Assembly (NCBI GenBank): GCA_029820945.1 | Contig: JALGUJ010000021.1 | Span: 1 to 62,697, forward strand | Direction of reading: 5' to 3' | DNA: 62,697 bases | Origin: Candidatus Zipacnadia bacterium | GTDB taxonomy: Bacteria; Armatimonadota; Zipacnadia; Zipacnadales; UBA5352 | Shown: positions 15,001-25,120 of the stretch, in pieces | Position numbering within the stretch: position 1 is the first letter of the stretch | Layout of the letters: each line of letters opens with the position of its first letter | Position numbers and translations under genes: made by a program | The notes under the pieces: generated by a model | What the model saw: only the letters and a program-made list of their open reading frames with translations | What the model was told of the DNA's origin: nothing | Database searches by the model: none

Positions 15001-16846
15001 CGACCACGCGACCCTCGCCCAGGTCCTTGACGGCCAACAGCGGGTACTGGCCCGCACGCGCCAGGACGTCGGCGCCGTTGGCATCAGTGTATCGGCAGAC
15101 CTCAGTGGGCGGCAGGGCCTCCCAGGGGATGCCGGTGGTCAGGTAGTGCTCGGCCTCGCTGCGCCAGGGATGCTCCGGCCGCGACAGGCTCTCCATCTTG
15201 CCCAGCGGCAGCGCCTGCCACAGCTCCTCCGAGCACCTGTTGGGGTTCGCCCAGACCAGGCCCGCCCCGGCGCGGACCTGGTCGAGGATCATCGCGACCA
15301 CGTCATCGGGGTAGAGCTCCGCGCTCATACCCCCGACCAGAATCACATCGTAGGTGTTCTCCTCAAGCAACGCCCGCATGTTGTCCAGCGCCCAGTCCAC
15401 GCTCACGTCGGCCATGAACATGCCGGAGGCCTTCCCGATGGCGTAGGCGGTGCTGATCGTCGGCGCGTCGTAGTCCATCTCCAGCCGTTGCGCCAGCTCG
15501 ACCGTCTCGCGGCCGGTGAGCAGGTCATTGACGATCAGTGCGCGCAGCGGGCCGCCCGCCAGCGGCCTCGCCCACCTCACGTGGGGCGTGACGATCTCCT
15601 CGGAGGGATGGCGGTCCGCGGGGCCGGTGCCCTTGGCGGCGATCTTGTCGTCGAAGCGCTCGCCGACGCGCCCGATGCGCTCCTCGTTGGGCTCGATGGT
15701 AATCTGGCCGCTGCGCTCGCCCACCACGATCTCGTGGAACAGATCGGCGAGCGTCTCGCCACCCTCGCTGACCTCACCGGAGATGACCCAGGTCCCCGCC
15801 TGCGGCAGGCTGAGCGAGAACTGATGCTCGGTCGTCTGCCCGGGAGTGAGCTCGGCCGCCCAGGCTCCGACCTCGCGCGGCTCGCCGTCGGGCAGACGCC
15901 GCGCGGTCAGGCGGGCATCGACGGAGCGGGGCTCGGGGGCCGCGAGCTGAACCGTCAGCGGCAGCTCGCCCGGGGCATCCATCTGCTCGGGCGCATCGCC
16001 CAGGCCGATCACGACCCGCTCGCTCGCGCCGGCCACGCGCCCCATGTCGGAGAAGGGCAGCAGCCAGGCGGTGGTCTCCACCGCCGAACCGTTGGGGATC
16101 TCGCTGCTGCGGAAGGCCCACTCAAGGCCGGCCACGTCGCCGCCCATCCAGTTGTAGAAGAGCATCAGCGGGCCGAGCTCCGTCACCGCCGCGACGCCCG
16201 CCCCGCTCTCGGCCACGACCGCCGACCAGGCGCGCGCGGGGTCGTACCACCAGTACTCCCCACCGCCGCCGGCGCCGTAGGCGGCGGTCTTGACGCCTTC
16301 GGTGGTCGGAACGTAGTAGGTGTTGGGCTCCTGGGGCACGCCGAGCCGGTTGTGCCACCACAGCCCCACCCGCATGGCCCGCATCGCCTCCTGGCCGATG
16401 GCGAAGCGGTAGTCGGCCCGGATGGCGCTGGAGCCGGCGGCGATGCTGATGGTCTTCTCGAAGGTCATGCGCTCGCCCGGTCCGACCGTCCCCGGGCCGG
16501 TCATGGCGATGGCGACCCGCTCGGGGCTGCTGTCGATGGCGTAGCTGTAGGTCGCGGTCATCCACTGCCGGTACACGTCGGCGTTCGCGTAGTTCCAGAT
16601 GCGATCGACGAACACGCCACCGTCGGTGCGCGAGGTCAGGTGGCGGTCGGCCGGCTTGTACTGCAGCAGGTCGATCCGCCCGCCGATGGTAGGACGCACG
16701 CGCAGCCGGAGGAACTGGTTCTCGACCACGATTGCCGGCTCGCCCAGCACGGTCGTCTCCTCGACCGTGCACTCGGCGCTCACAGGAACCGCGAGAGTGC
16801 CCGCCGCAACGGCCATCAGCCCGATCAGGAGTGCTCTGCGTGTCAT
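12031..16846 (-). CDS. Very large exported GH42-like glycosidase (about 1600 aa)
   Basis: Starts ATG with a signal peptide, 6 bases after the upstream gene. Approximate layout: an N-terminal beta-sandwich (25-300); a GATase/ThuA-like Rossmann part near 500 (YDVILVGGMSAELYPDD); beta-rich linkers; a TIM barrel (865-1225) with YNCGDELSVTHY as a candidate catalytic segment and FRTWLQSEYETLAALNAEW, typical of GH42 beta-galactosidases; then a trimerisation-like domain (FVLPYSVALSDREIAEIEAY) and a C-terminal sandwich. The open frame continues past 12050 into msrA in the wrong frame. With a one-base correction it stops at 12031 after VMIEEE, 3 bases before msrA, so an indel near 12050 is likely. It probably acts on galactoside-like linkages; the substrate is unproven. 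Confidence 0.65.
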
Positions 16847-16852
16847 CTCGTC

Positions 16853-17674
16853 TCAGTCCTCCCGCCCCAGAGGCAGCTTGATGTCCACGTCAATCACGGA
16901 ACGGGCGCCGGAGTAGGCCTCGGTCCGGTAGCCCATCTTCGGCACCCGGATGAAGAACGCGTAGTCGTCGGGGTTCCAGCGCTGGACGCCGACCTGCCCG
17001 GCATCGTTGAACCACAGGTGCAGTTCGCCCCCTGGGCACTGCGCGAGGAAGGTGCGTAGATCGCCCTTGACATCGGCCAGCGAGTCGGCCCCGGGGTCGG
17101 CGCTGATCGTCCCGTGCAGCAGGTGCGAGGTGAAGTCGGCCCACCAGGGGCAGCCGTGTAGTGGCGCGGCGCGAGCGGCGATCACCAGGCTCGCGTGCCT
17201 CATCTGAAAGAAGCGCAGCCAGTCGAACTCGTAGCGCAGGTGGATGTGGCCGGTGGGGTGCACGGTCACCGTCTGGGTCAGGTGGTAGAGCGGCTCGCCG
17301 TCGGCGATCTCCTCCCGCACGCAGTCCCGCGAGATGACGGCCGTGCACGCGTCGCCGCGCGGCTGAGCCTCGAGCTTCTCAGGCGGCGGCCCCAGGCCGC
17401 CGCGCGAGGTCTCCCCCTGCACGGCGCGGATCGTCTCGCCGGTCTCGAACGAGACGGGGCTGGTGTAGAGGCCGATCAGCCAGATCTGCTCGGTGTCGCC
17501 GACCATGACCCGGCCGATCGCGCCGGTGCGGTCGATGCGCAGCGAGAACTCGTCGGTGCCGACGACGGCGGAGCCGTCGCCGTCCTCAAGCACGCGGACA
17601 CCCTCAGCCTTCGCGTCGGCAACGGTCGCGGCGAGAGCGAACGCCAGCACAGGGACGATCCATAGCCGGAACAC
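16853..17674 (-). CDS. Exported protein of unknown function
   Basis: A 273-aa protein with a GTG start at 17674 preceded by gaggtga. A signal peptide (FRLWIVPVLAFALAATVADA) is followed by an all-beta protein rich in aromatic residues (HLTQTVTVHPTGHIHLRYEF, GCPWWADFTSHLLHG). The pattern resembles the sandwich (galactose-mutarotase-like) modules that accompany glycosidases, but I recognise no family and see no catalytic motif. Its stop lies 6 bases before the start of the giant GH42-like gene, so the two are co-expressed and perhaps act together. Confidence 0.6.
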   Translation of the reverse strand: MFRLWIVPVLAFALAATVADAKAEGVRVLEDGDGSAVVGTDEFSLRIDRTGAIGRVMVGDTEQIWLIGLYTSPVSFETGETIRAVQGETSRGGLGPPPEKLEAQPRGDACTAVISRDCVREEIADGEPLYHLTQTVTVHPTGHIHLRYEFDWLRFFQMRHASLVIAARAAPLHGCPWWADFTSHLLHGTISADPGADSLADVKGDLRTFLAQCPGGELHLWFNDAGQVGVQRWNPDDYAFFIRVPKMGYRTEAYSGARSVIDVDIKLPLGRED

Positions 17675-17785
17675 GAACTCACCTCACTGCATGGTGTTCG
17701 CGAGAGCCGGCGAGAATCCTGTGCCGCGTGCGGGTGACGCCGGACCGAGCGATGGGCGGCCGCCGACGGCTCTGCCGGCTCGCGT

Positions 17786-18808
17786 TCAGCCGATGATGAC
17801 CGGCTCGCGGCCGGCGATCGAGTCCGCCTCGGCCATGACGATGCGCACGGACTGGCGCGCCGATTCGGGCGTCACGCGCTCGGGCGCCCGCCCCGCCTCC
17901 ATGCACTCGACGAAGTAGGCCAGCTCGTTCTCGTAGCCCGTGCCCGGCTGGTACTCGGGCGCGTACGGCTCGCCCTCGAAGGGGAAGAACTGCAGCGGCG
18001 GGTCCTTGGCAAGGCTGAACTCGAGCAGCCCCTCGGTGCCGAGCACCTGGAAGCCCATCTCGAACGGGTAGCTGTCGGGCATGACCCAGCCGCCCTGCGC
18101 GGTGCAGACGAGGTCGTCGTAGATGTAGGTGGTGTCCACGTGGTCAACGGCGGCGCCCTCGCTCAAGATGTTCACGGCGTGCGCGCTGACCGCGTTGGGC
18201 ATGCCGAAGGCCGAGATGATGAAGTCCACGTCGTGGATGTGAAGGTCCAGCAGCGCGCCGCCGGACAGCTCCGGGTCCAGCAGCCAGCCGTCGGAGGCCC
18301 AGCCCGGCGGTGGCGATTGCCGCACGAAGCGCGCGGCCCTGACCTCGCCCAGGCTCCCGTCGTCGATCATCGCCTGCAGCACTTCGTACTCGGGCCAGAA
18401 GCGGATGCACTGCGCGATGAAGAGCATGTTGCCGGTGCTCTCGGCGGCGGCGATCATCTCGGCGCACTGCGCCTCCGTGCGCGCCATCGGCTTCTCGCAC
18501 ACCACGTGGTTGCCGGCCTCCAGCGCGGCCACCGTCATCTCCGCGTGCAGGTGCGTAGGCGTGCAGATGTCCACGCAATCAAGCTCCCCGTCCTCGAGCA
18601 TCTCGTCGAGGCAGACGTAGCGGACCTGCGCGCTCAGGTCCAGCTCCGTGGCCTCGCCGATGTTGCCGCCGATGCTGGGCGCGGTCTCGGCCACGCGCTC
18701 GGGTATCCTGTCGCAGACCGCGACGACCTCGACATCGTCCATCCCGTCGTAGATGGTGAAATGCTGCTGTCCCATGAACCCCAGGCCCACCAATCCGACC
18801 CGCACCAT
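17786..18808 (-). CDS. Gfo/Idh/MocA-family NAD(P)-dependent oxidoreductase
   Basis: A 340-aa cytoplasmic protein. The N-terminal Rossmann fold opens with VGLVGLGFMGQQH (GxGxxG), and the family signature EKPM (VVCEKPMARTEAQC) follows at about residue 100. The C-terminal domain carries GGALLDLHIHDVDFI, the H-x-x-D catalytic segment of the family. Such enzymes oxidise or reduce sugar or inositol hydroxyl groups. It is the first gene of the minus-strand run towards the GH42-like gene and msrA, with 111 bases before the next gene. It probably processes the released sugar, but the specific substrate cannot be read. Confidence 0.85.
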   Translation of the reverse strand: MVRVGLVGLGFMGQQHFTIYDGMDDVEVVAVCDRIPERVAETAPSIGGNIGEATELDLSAQVRYVCLDEMLEDGELDCVDICTPTHLHAEMTVAALEAGNHVVCEKPMARTEAQCAEMIAAAESTGNMLFIAQCIRFWPEYEVLQAMIDDGSLGEVRAARFVRQSPPPGWASDGWLLDPELSGGALLDLHIHDVDFIISAFGMPNAVSAHAVNILSEGAAVDHVDTTYIYDDLVCTAQGGWVMPDSYPFEMGFQVLGTEGLLEFSLAKDPPLQFFPFEGEPYAPEYQPGTGYENELAYFVECMEAGRAPERVTPESARQSVRIVMAEADSIAGREPVIIG

Positions 18809-18906
18809 CGTCGGTCGCTCCTTTCAGTGGCTGCGCCACCGGTCGATCCGTGCGTCAGCTCTCACGGTATCCTTCGCAGCGCGCCGCCCGGCATCCTGCC
18901 GCCGCC

Positions 18907-20496
18907 TCAAATCGTTGGCTCGGGCGGCTCGGCGACCTCGCTCTCCGCGGGAAGCGCTGTGAACGGCTCGTTGGGATCCTCTCCGGCCCTGCGCTTCGCC
19001 TTCCACATCACCCGGAAGATGACCGCGCCGATCACCAACACCACGACCCACAGCACCACGTTGCTTCCAAGTAGGGCCGTCACGGCGCTCTCCTCCCCCT
19101 GGGAGGCGGCGTAGAGCCCCTCGGCCATCGTCTGCAGGTCCAGCACGATCTGCGTGCAGAGCAGCAGCCCGACCGTGGCGATGCTCACGAGCGCCACCGC
19201 GATCTGGCCGGCGCGATTGCGCAGGAAGGCGACGTTGGCGTAGAGCCTGGGATTACGTCTGGGCAACGTGATGACCGCGACGCTCACGAGCACGTATGTG
19301 AAGCAGAGGGCGATGACGATGACGTTGATCTCCTTGAAGAAGCCGTGGAGGTTGCAGCCGACCGCGATCAACGAGGCGACCAGCGCGGAGGCGGTCAGTG
19401 CCCAGTGCGGGGTTCGGAAGCGCCGGTTGACCGTCGCGAGGGCACGCGGGAAGACGCCGTCCTCGGCCCAGGCGAAGAAAAGCCGCGAGGTGGACAGCAG
19501 CATCGGTGGCAGGTCGCTGGCCAGTGCGATGGCCGCGGTGAGCGCCACGAAGACCGCCAGCCCGGCCGGCATGATGGCGCCCAGGATCTCGGGCACCGAC
19601 AGGTCGGCGCCGGGAACGATGCGCGCCACCAGCTCCCACGGCACCGCGTGGTAGACGGCGGCGGAGAGCAGCACGTAGTAGCCGCAGATGATGGTCATCG
19701 ACACCACGAACGCCTTGGGCAGCAAACGCGAGGGGTCCCGGCACTCGCCTCCGGCCTGGGAGACGGTCGCGAAGCCGATGTAGGCGAAGAAGAGCATGCT
19801 GGTGGCGCTGAGCAGCTCCAGGAGCCCGCCGGGCGCGGGCGCCGATGCCGCCGGCGTCCACTTGCCGGCATCCAGCACCATGCGGCTGCCCGTCTCGGCG
19901 GAGGTCACGAACCCGTAGAAGATCACCACGAGGCCGCCGGCGAGCATGAGGACCATCAGCACCAGCACGGTCCAGCCGTACTCGCGGATGCCGATGAGGT
20001 TGATGAACCAGAACAGCCAGATCATCGCCAGAGGCAGCCAGAGTGTTGCCGCGCTCGTCTCCAGCCACCCCGCCAGCCCGGCGAGCCCCCCATGCAGGGC
20101 GGCGGCCTTGAGCAGCGCCACATCCATATACGCGATCACGCCACAGGCCGCCGCCAGCCCGAACCACTTGCTGAAGGTGGCGATGAAGCCCACCAGGGGG
20201 TGCAGCCCGCGGGAGATGTAGACGTAGTCGCCGCCGGCGCGGGGCATCGCCGAGGCGAGCACGCCATAGGAGAGCGCCGCGAAGAGCGCCGGGACGACGC
20301 CCAGCGCAAAGGCCCACGGCACGAGCCCGCCGATGCCGGGCACATTCTCCTGGATCTCCACCGTGAGGACGTTGATCCCCCCACCGATCACGGTGCACAC
20401 CGCGGTCGCCACCAGTGCGACCAGTGTCAGATCCCGCCGCAGCCGGGCGCGACCGCCCTGATCCGCCCCTTCGGTGATGGCGTCGCCCGTCGCCAT
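18907..20496 (-). CDS. APC-superfamily amino acid or amine permease
   Basis: A 529-aa protein. The ATG at 20496 is chosen because gaggtga lies 7 bases upstream; the GTG at 20514 has none. It has about 12-14 hydrophobic segments. The first membrane helix carries VCTVIGGGINVL, matching the G-x-G substrate-binding turn of APC transporters, and ASAMPRAGGDYVYISRGLHP is the classic APC motif after helix 2. It moves amino acids or related solutes by proton or sodium symport or by exchange. It is followed 98 bases later by the Gfo/Idh gene on the same strand. It is the only obvious small-molecule importer besides Trk in the window. Confidence 0.85.
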   Translation of the reverse strand: MATGDAITEGADQGGRARLRRDLTLVALVATAVCTVIGGGINVLTVEIQENVPGIGGLVPWAFALGVVPALFAALSYGVLASAMPRAGGDYVYISRGLHPLVGFIATFSKWFGLAAACGVIAYMDVALLKAAALHGGLAGLAGWLETSAATLWLPLAMIWLFWFINLIGIREYGWTVLVLMVLMLAGGLVVIFYGFVTSAETGSRMVLDAGKWTPAASAPAPGGLLELLSATSMLFFAYIGFATVSQAGGECRDPSRLLPKAFVVSMTIICGYYVLLSAAVYHAVPWELVARIVPGADLSVPEILGAIMPAGLAVFVALTAAIALASDLPPMLLSTSRLFFAWAEDGVFPRALATVNRRFRTPHWALTASALVASLIAVGCNLHGFFKEINVIVIALCFTYVLVSVAVITLPRRNPRLYANVAFLRNRAGQIAVALVSIATVGLLLCTQIVLDLQTMAEGLYAASQGEESAVTALLGSNVVLWVVVLVIGAVIFRVMWKAKRRAGEDPNEPFTALPAESEVAEPPEPTI

Positions 20497-20684
20497 GGGC
20501 GCTTCACCTCGCACGCACGGAGCTCCGCATCTGCTGCCTCGACCGAGCGCTGTCTCCTTCTAAGAACGCGCCCCGGGGACCTGCCCGCACACATCCCGAT
20601 GCGATCACATCGGTCGTCTCGCCCACGCTGTGCTGCGGTGCAGCCGCGCGGCGCCGGCATGCTTCGCGTGCGGTCGGGCTCCGG

Positions 20685-20886
20685 CTACTGCGGGAAGATC
20701 GGCGGGACGCCCTCGGCGCGGGCGCACAGATCCGCCCGCTCGTCATCGCTCAGCGGGCGGGAGCGCAGGCCGACCTCGATCGCGAGCATCCGCAGCTCCA
20801 CCAAGGCGGGCGAGACCGCCGCAACAACCGGCTGGTCCAGCGTGTAGCCCAGCGACAGCCGCGCGAGCTTCGCGGCCTCCTGCGCC
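20685..20886 (-). pseudogene. C-terminal remnant of an aldo/keto reductase
   Basis: About 66 codons on the minus strand read EAQEAAKLARLSLGYTLDQP, then VVAAVSPALVELRMLAIEVG, and end VPPIFPQ before a TAG at 20687-20685. This matches the closing helices of AKR-family enzymes (LRYTLSQP-type helix, PLSDDERA, PIFP). The N-terminal barrel with the catalytic Asp, Tyr, Lys and His is missing, and the fragment starts right at the stop of the 1353-aa gene. It is a leftover of a deletion. The rest of the gap to the permease (20688-20890 aside) holds no gene. Confidence 0.6.
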
Positions 20887-23800
20887 TCACATCGGCAGCA
20901 GCCACGGGGCGAAGTTCCAGGTGTGCAGCAGGTTCATGGCCGCCCGATCGACCTCCGGCGTCTGTGGCAGCAGCGCGAGCGCGTCGAGGCTCGCGCCCGC
21001 GTGCGCGCCGATCTCGATCTCGTGCTCACCGGCGGTCAGCTCGACCTCAGGGATGCGGTACCACGCCCAGTGCTCGTACTGCTCGCCGTAGTGCGCGAAC
21101 ATCTTGGTGCTGGCGTGGCCCGTGCTCTCCCAGTCGGTGAAGCCGATCATGGCCGCCGCGCGCAGCTCACGCTCCTCGCCATCGACCCTGAGCACCATGC
21201 GGGTGCTGGAGCCCTCCTCCCACCGCGCGCGCAGCCAGAGGGCGTAGCCGCCCTCGGCGGGCGCGTCGGCGGCGAAGCGCAGGGAGGCGTCGCCGCCGAG
21301 TGCCACGCACGCGCCCGCGCTCTGCGCCGGCTCTGGCATCACCCGCGCCTCACCGCTCAGGTCGCCATCCTCCGCCTCGGCGACCAGCGCGGCGTCGGCG
21401 ATAAGCACCTGCGCCGGGATGCGGCGCTCCTGATCCCCCTCGCGCAGCACGACCTCGAAGGGCGCGATCTCGCTCGCGGGGCCTGCGGGGCGCAGCGCGA
21501 AGCTCACGGAGGTCGGGGCGCCGTCGGTGCTCGCCCGCACGCGGTCGGGTCCCACGAGCCAGTCGTCCGGCAGGCCCGCCAGCGCGACCTCGCCCTCGAA
21601 GGCCCGCCCCTGCAGCGTGACCTCCACCGGCAGCTCCTCGGCGGGGCGGGCGATGTACAGGTTGCGGTGATTCTCGTCATCCATCAAGTAGAAGCTCAGG
21701 GCATTGAGCGAGACCCCCAGGTCGGTCCGGTGGCGCTCGATCCAGCTAAGCTCCGCGTCCACCGGTTCGGTGACCGGCCCGGCCACGAACTCCATGCGGT
21801 TCTCGCCGGCCTTCAGCGCTCCCGGCAGCGAGAGCGGCGAGACGACGAGCACGGAGCGCACTTGCAGGTCCGAGACCCTCGCGCCCGAACCCGCCGGAAG
21901 CTCCACGCGCAGCCAGTAGTTGTAGCGCGACATCACCTGCGGCGTCAGGTCCAGGTCTATCTCGCCCGCTCCATCATCGCCGCGCCATAGCTCGGCCCAG
22001 GTCTCCCCATCGTCCCATGACAGGGAGATCGACACCTCGCCATCGTGGTGTCCGGTAACGCGCGCGGCGGCGAGGACGTAGGGCAGGAGGAGGCGGTAGG
22101 TCAGGCTCGCGGTCTGCGCCTCGTCCTGCGGGCGCAGCACCGCGCCCTCCACCGCGAGGTTCTGCAGGGCCGCCGCGTCACCCCCCGCGGTCGGCTCGTA
22201 GACGAGCGCCCCGTTGCCGTAAAGGGGCGGGATCCTGGCCGGGTGGATTGGCTCGCGCTCTCCACTCAGCGCCATCCAGAGGCCCTCGTTGTGCCATCCG
22301 AAGCTCAGTCGCTCGCCGGTCCGGAGAGGGACGTCGATGCGATGCGGCACCCGGGCGCTGCCGTAGCGGGCGGAGCTGACGCGGCCGGGGATCCAGGCGT
22401 TGATGGTCCCCTCCTGGCGGATCTTCAGCCACGGGTCCTCGCCCAGGCGCCGCAGGCTGATGACCGTCTCGTTGTCGCGGTCGAGCCAGTACTGGCGGGG
22501 CGAGAGGTCGAAGAGGCGCAGGCTGCCGTCGTAGAAGCCCTGCTCGAACTGGTGATGGGTGCCTGGGGCGTCATTGCTGGAGATGCCGCCGGCCAGGAAG
22601 AGCTTGCGCAGCGTGTGGTTGAGCGGCCCACACTGGTCGAAGGGGTAGATGTTCAGCGCGCGGATGAGCGTGTAGGAGATGCGGTCGCGATGCACCTGCC
22701 GGTAGTCTTCGCAGTAGTGTGCGTCGTAGTAGTTGCTGACCTTCAGCGCGTAGCGGAAGATCTCCAGCGCGCGCTCGGCGTCGCTCTCGGCGCCGGGGGC
22801 CAGCGTGCGGTGCAGGTCCTCCCACGAGAAGGGCACGACCGCGTCGTTGGCGCGCCAGCGCGGGATGAAGGTCGTGCCTTCCCCGGCGCCATCGGCGCGG
22901 GCAAAGCGTGACCAGAGCATGATCGGGTCGAGGTCGCCGCCCACCTCAATTGTGAAGGGCTCCGCCTCGCCGGCCACCGTGCGCCGGACGCTGCGCCGCC
23001 GCAGCTCGACGAAGCGCGGGTCGGGCATCTCCCGCAGCGGCCGCTCCACCTGCAGCACGCTGTGAGCGCGGTTGCGCTCGTAGAGGGCCTCGGGCGCGTG
23101 TGGGGCAATGGCGACCATCCGCCGCTCGACCTCGCCATCGCGGTTGACCTCCAGCGGCACGGCCTCCTCGCGAGGATGCAGCTCGCAGACGAAGTAGCCC
23201 TCCACGAAGCGGTCGTCGCCGGCGTGGGTGCCGTGCTTCTCGTGGTCGAGGTGGAAGAGCGCGCGGGTGGCCTCGTCCACCACGAACTCGCTGCTCGGCG
23301 GCTCGAACTCGCCGGTGTAGCGCACGACGTCCGAGACACGGAACTCGTCGATGGCCGCCTCGGCCGAGCCGTCGGGCCGCCAGCGGCTGTCGCCCCCGAT
23401 GAAGGCCTGCATGGGGATGGAGCGGCGGTCATCGTCCACGATCCCCCGGCCCAGCGTCAGGCTCGCATCCTGGGGGTCCATCGTGGATGGCCAGGGCTCA
23501 TCACCGGGTCCCTCGGCGGCGACGAGGCGGCCATTCAGAAAGAGCTGCAGGTGCGCGGCGGGCAGGTCCCAGGTGGCGGCGACATGGTGCCAGCGCTCCG
23601 CCTGCATCTGCACCGGCCCCCGCACGGTGTGATACTTCCGGTCGCTGTCGGCGATGCTGAACTCCAGCGCGGCCTCGTCGCCGCCGACCACGCGAAGCTG
23701 CGACTGGGTTTTGTGCATGTAGGCCTTGGCGTAGAAAAGCGGGTGGTTGCCCTCGTCCGCCGAGGACCAGTGCGGTCGGACCCACATCTCGAGCGTGCCG

Positions 23801-24948
23801 CGTTGCGGGCCCCAATGCACGGAGCGCGGGTCGGGGTTGAAGCTGCCGGAGGTGAGTGTGCCCTCGGAGCCCCCGTTGAAGACCAGGCGGCGATCGGCGA
23901 CGAAGTCCACGGCGGTGTTGACAGGCGCCCCGTCCAGCGCGCCCTCGACGAAGCAGGCGTGGCTTGCGCCCGGCCACGGCCACCTCTCGCCGGGCCGCAG
24001 CGCGATGCGGTCGAGCCACGTCGTGTACTCCGCCTCCTCCGGCCCCGGCACGCGACCATCGAAGGAGTCGCGCGCATAGAGCCGCAGGCGCACGATAGCC
24101 TCCACGGTGGCGGCCTCGGGGTTGATGCGGCCACGCTCCGAGAACTGCACGAGCTGGCCCTCGGCCATCTCGACGGTGAGCCAGCGCGGCTGCACGACGT
24201 ACTCCGGGATGAGCGAACCGTCGGCGCGGCGCTGCACGAGCTGCACGGTGACCGGTGTCCCGTACGTGCCCCGCTCGGGGTAGAGGTCGCACTCGAACAG
24301 GGCCTCCCGGCCCGCGAAGGCGGCGACGTCGATGCTCTGCGAGACGGCGACCTCGCGCGGTAGCTCCGGGTCGGTGTCGCCGTCCACGTGCAGGCGCAGT
24401 GAACGCTCGCCGGAGGTGTGCTCGCAGCGCCCCAGGGACGCGAGCTCCGCCACGGAGACCTCCCAGCCCGCCGGCAGCCCGGCCTCGGCCCGCTCGAAGC
24501 CGCCGTTGGCGACCAGGTTCTCCGGAGCGACGCCGCCGCGGTACTCGGGGGGCGGGGCGATGCCGCGGTCCACCGTCTCGAAGTAGACGTGGTAGGCGCC
24601 CGGCTCGCCCTCCCGCGCCCGCGCCGTCCAGGCGAGGTACGCCCGCTCGCGGCGCCTGCGCGGGTCCCACTCGGTGCGCATGGCGAAGGGCACCGGGGTG
24701 CCGCCGTCCTCGCCCGGCGCGACGACGCGCACCGAGCCGGGGTCGAACTCCCCCTCGATGCCCGCGCGGTCGAGCAGCAGCGGGAGGTCGAGCGCGGCTT
24801 CGACGGGGATGTCCCCGTCGCAGCGCCAGGGCGAGGGCCGGGTGACGGTGGTCCGATAGCGCCAGCCCGGATTCCACCAGGCGGCGTGGACGTCGCTGAG
24901 GCAGACGAGCAGTGCGCACAGCATGAGCGCGGCGGCGTGGCCTGACAT
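20887..24948 (-). CDS. 1353-aa exported multidomain protein with LamG and transglutaminase-like domains
   Basis: The ATG at 24948 follows aggagg, and a signal peptide is present. Residues of about 24-130 resemble DUF2341 (WWNPGWRYRTTV). Residues of about 360-560 are a LamG/concanavalin-like domain (TLEMWVRPHWSS, RWHHVAATWDLP, LQLFLNGRLV). Residues of about 735-830 look like a transglutaminase-type fold: a candidate Cys (FDQCGPLNHTLRKLF), His (GTHHQFEQGFYDGS) and Asp (RLFDLSP) occur in the order and spacing of the catalytic triad. The C-terminus (about 1210-1340) is a CBM-like sandwich (YALWLRARWEEGSS, HWAWYRIPEVELTAGEHEIE). It is probably a cell-surface or extracellular protein that binds glycans and perhaps processes peptide or amide bonds. 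No close family is recognised over the full length. Confidence 0.65.
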   Translation of the reverse strand: MSGHAAALMLCALLVCLSDVHAAWWNPGWRYRTTVTRPSPWRCDGDIPVEAALDLPLLLDRAGIEGEFDPGSVRVVAPGEDGGTPVPFAMRTEWDPRRRRERAYLAWTARAREGEPGAYHVYFETVDRGIAPPPEYRGGVAPENLVANGGFERAEAGLPAGWEVSVAELASLGRCEHTSGERSLRLHVDGDTDPELPREVAVSQSIDVAAFAGREALFECDLYPERGTYGTPVTVQLVQRRADGSLIPEYVVQPRWLTVEMAEGQLVQFSERGRINPEAATVEAIVRLRLYARDSFDGRVPGPEEAEYTTWLDRIALRPGERWPWPGASHACFVEGALDGAPVNTAVDFVADRRLVFNGGSEGTLTSGSFNPDPRSVHWGPQRGTLEMWVRPHWSSADEGNHPLFYAKAYMHKTQSQLRVVGGDEAALEFSIADSDRKYHTVRGPVQMQAERWHHVAATWDLPAAHLQLFLNGRLVAAEGPGDEPWPSTMDPQDASLTLGRGIVDDDRRSIPMQAFIGGDSRWRPDGSAEAAIDEFRVSDVVRYTGEFEPPSSEFVVDEATRALFHLDHEKHGTHAGDDRFVEGYFVCELHPREEAVPLEVNRDGEVERRMVAIAPHAPEALYERNRAHSVLQVERPLREMPDPRFVELRRRSVRRTVAGEAEPFTIEVGGDLDPIMLWSRFARADGAGEGTTFIPRWRANDAVVPFSWEDLHRTLAPGAESDAERALEIFRYALKVSNYYDAHYCEDYRQVHRDRISYTLIRALNIYPFDQCGPLNHTLRKLFLAGGISSNDAPGTHHQFEQGFYDGSLRLFDLSPRQYWLDRDNETVISLRRLGEDPWLKIRQEGTINAWIPGRVSSARYGSARVPHRIDVPLRTGERLSFGWHNEGLWMALSGEREPIHPARIPPLYGNGALVYEPTAGGDAAALQNLAVEGAVLRPQDEAQTASLTYRLLLPYVLAAARVTGHHDGEVSISLSWDDGETWAELWRGDDGAGEIDLDLTPQVMSRYNYWLRVELPAGSGARVSDLQVRSVLVVSPLSLPGALKAGENRMEFVAGPVTEPVDAELSWIERHRTDLGVSLNALSFYLMDDENHRNLYIARPAEELPVEVTLQGRAFEGEVALAGLPDDWLVGPDRVRASTDGAPTSVSFALRPAGPASEIAPFEVVLREGDQERRIPAQVLIADAALVAEAEDGDLSGEARVMPEPAQSAGACVALGGDASLRFAADAPAEGGYALWLRARWEEGSSTRMVLRVDGEERELRAAAMIGFTDWESTGHASTKMFAHYGEQYEHWAWYRIPEVELTAGEHEIEIGAHAGASLDALALLPQTPEVDRAAMNLLHTWNFAPWLLPM

Positions 24949-25120
24949 CGCGTGGCCTCCTCGTGGGCGGCGCTGGCACGCGCCGGGTATTCGCCGGCGC
25001 CGGCCGGTGGGCCTGCCGCTGCCACGCGGGCTCCGTACGCGGAGGTCTCCGGGGCCTCACCGCCGAAGTCCCACGCTACCCGTTCAGGCCGCGACAGACC
25101 ATCCGAGAGAAGGGGAAGCC

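Noticed and set aside
24974..24990. TGGCACG upstream of glnA as the -24 element of a sigma-54 promoter
   Set aside because: The -12 GC element is not in register (cgggt where TTGC should be), so the nitrogen-type promoter is not supported.
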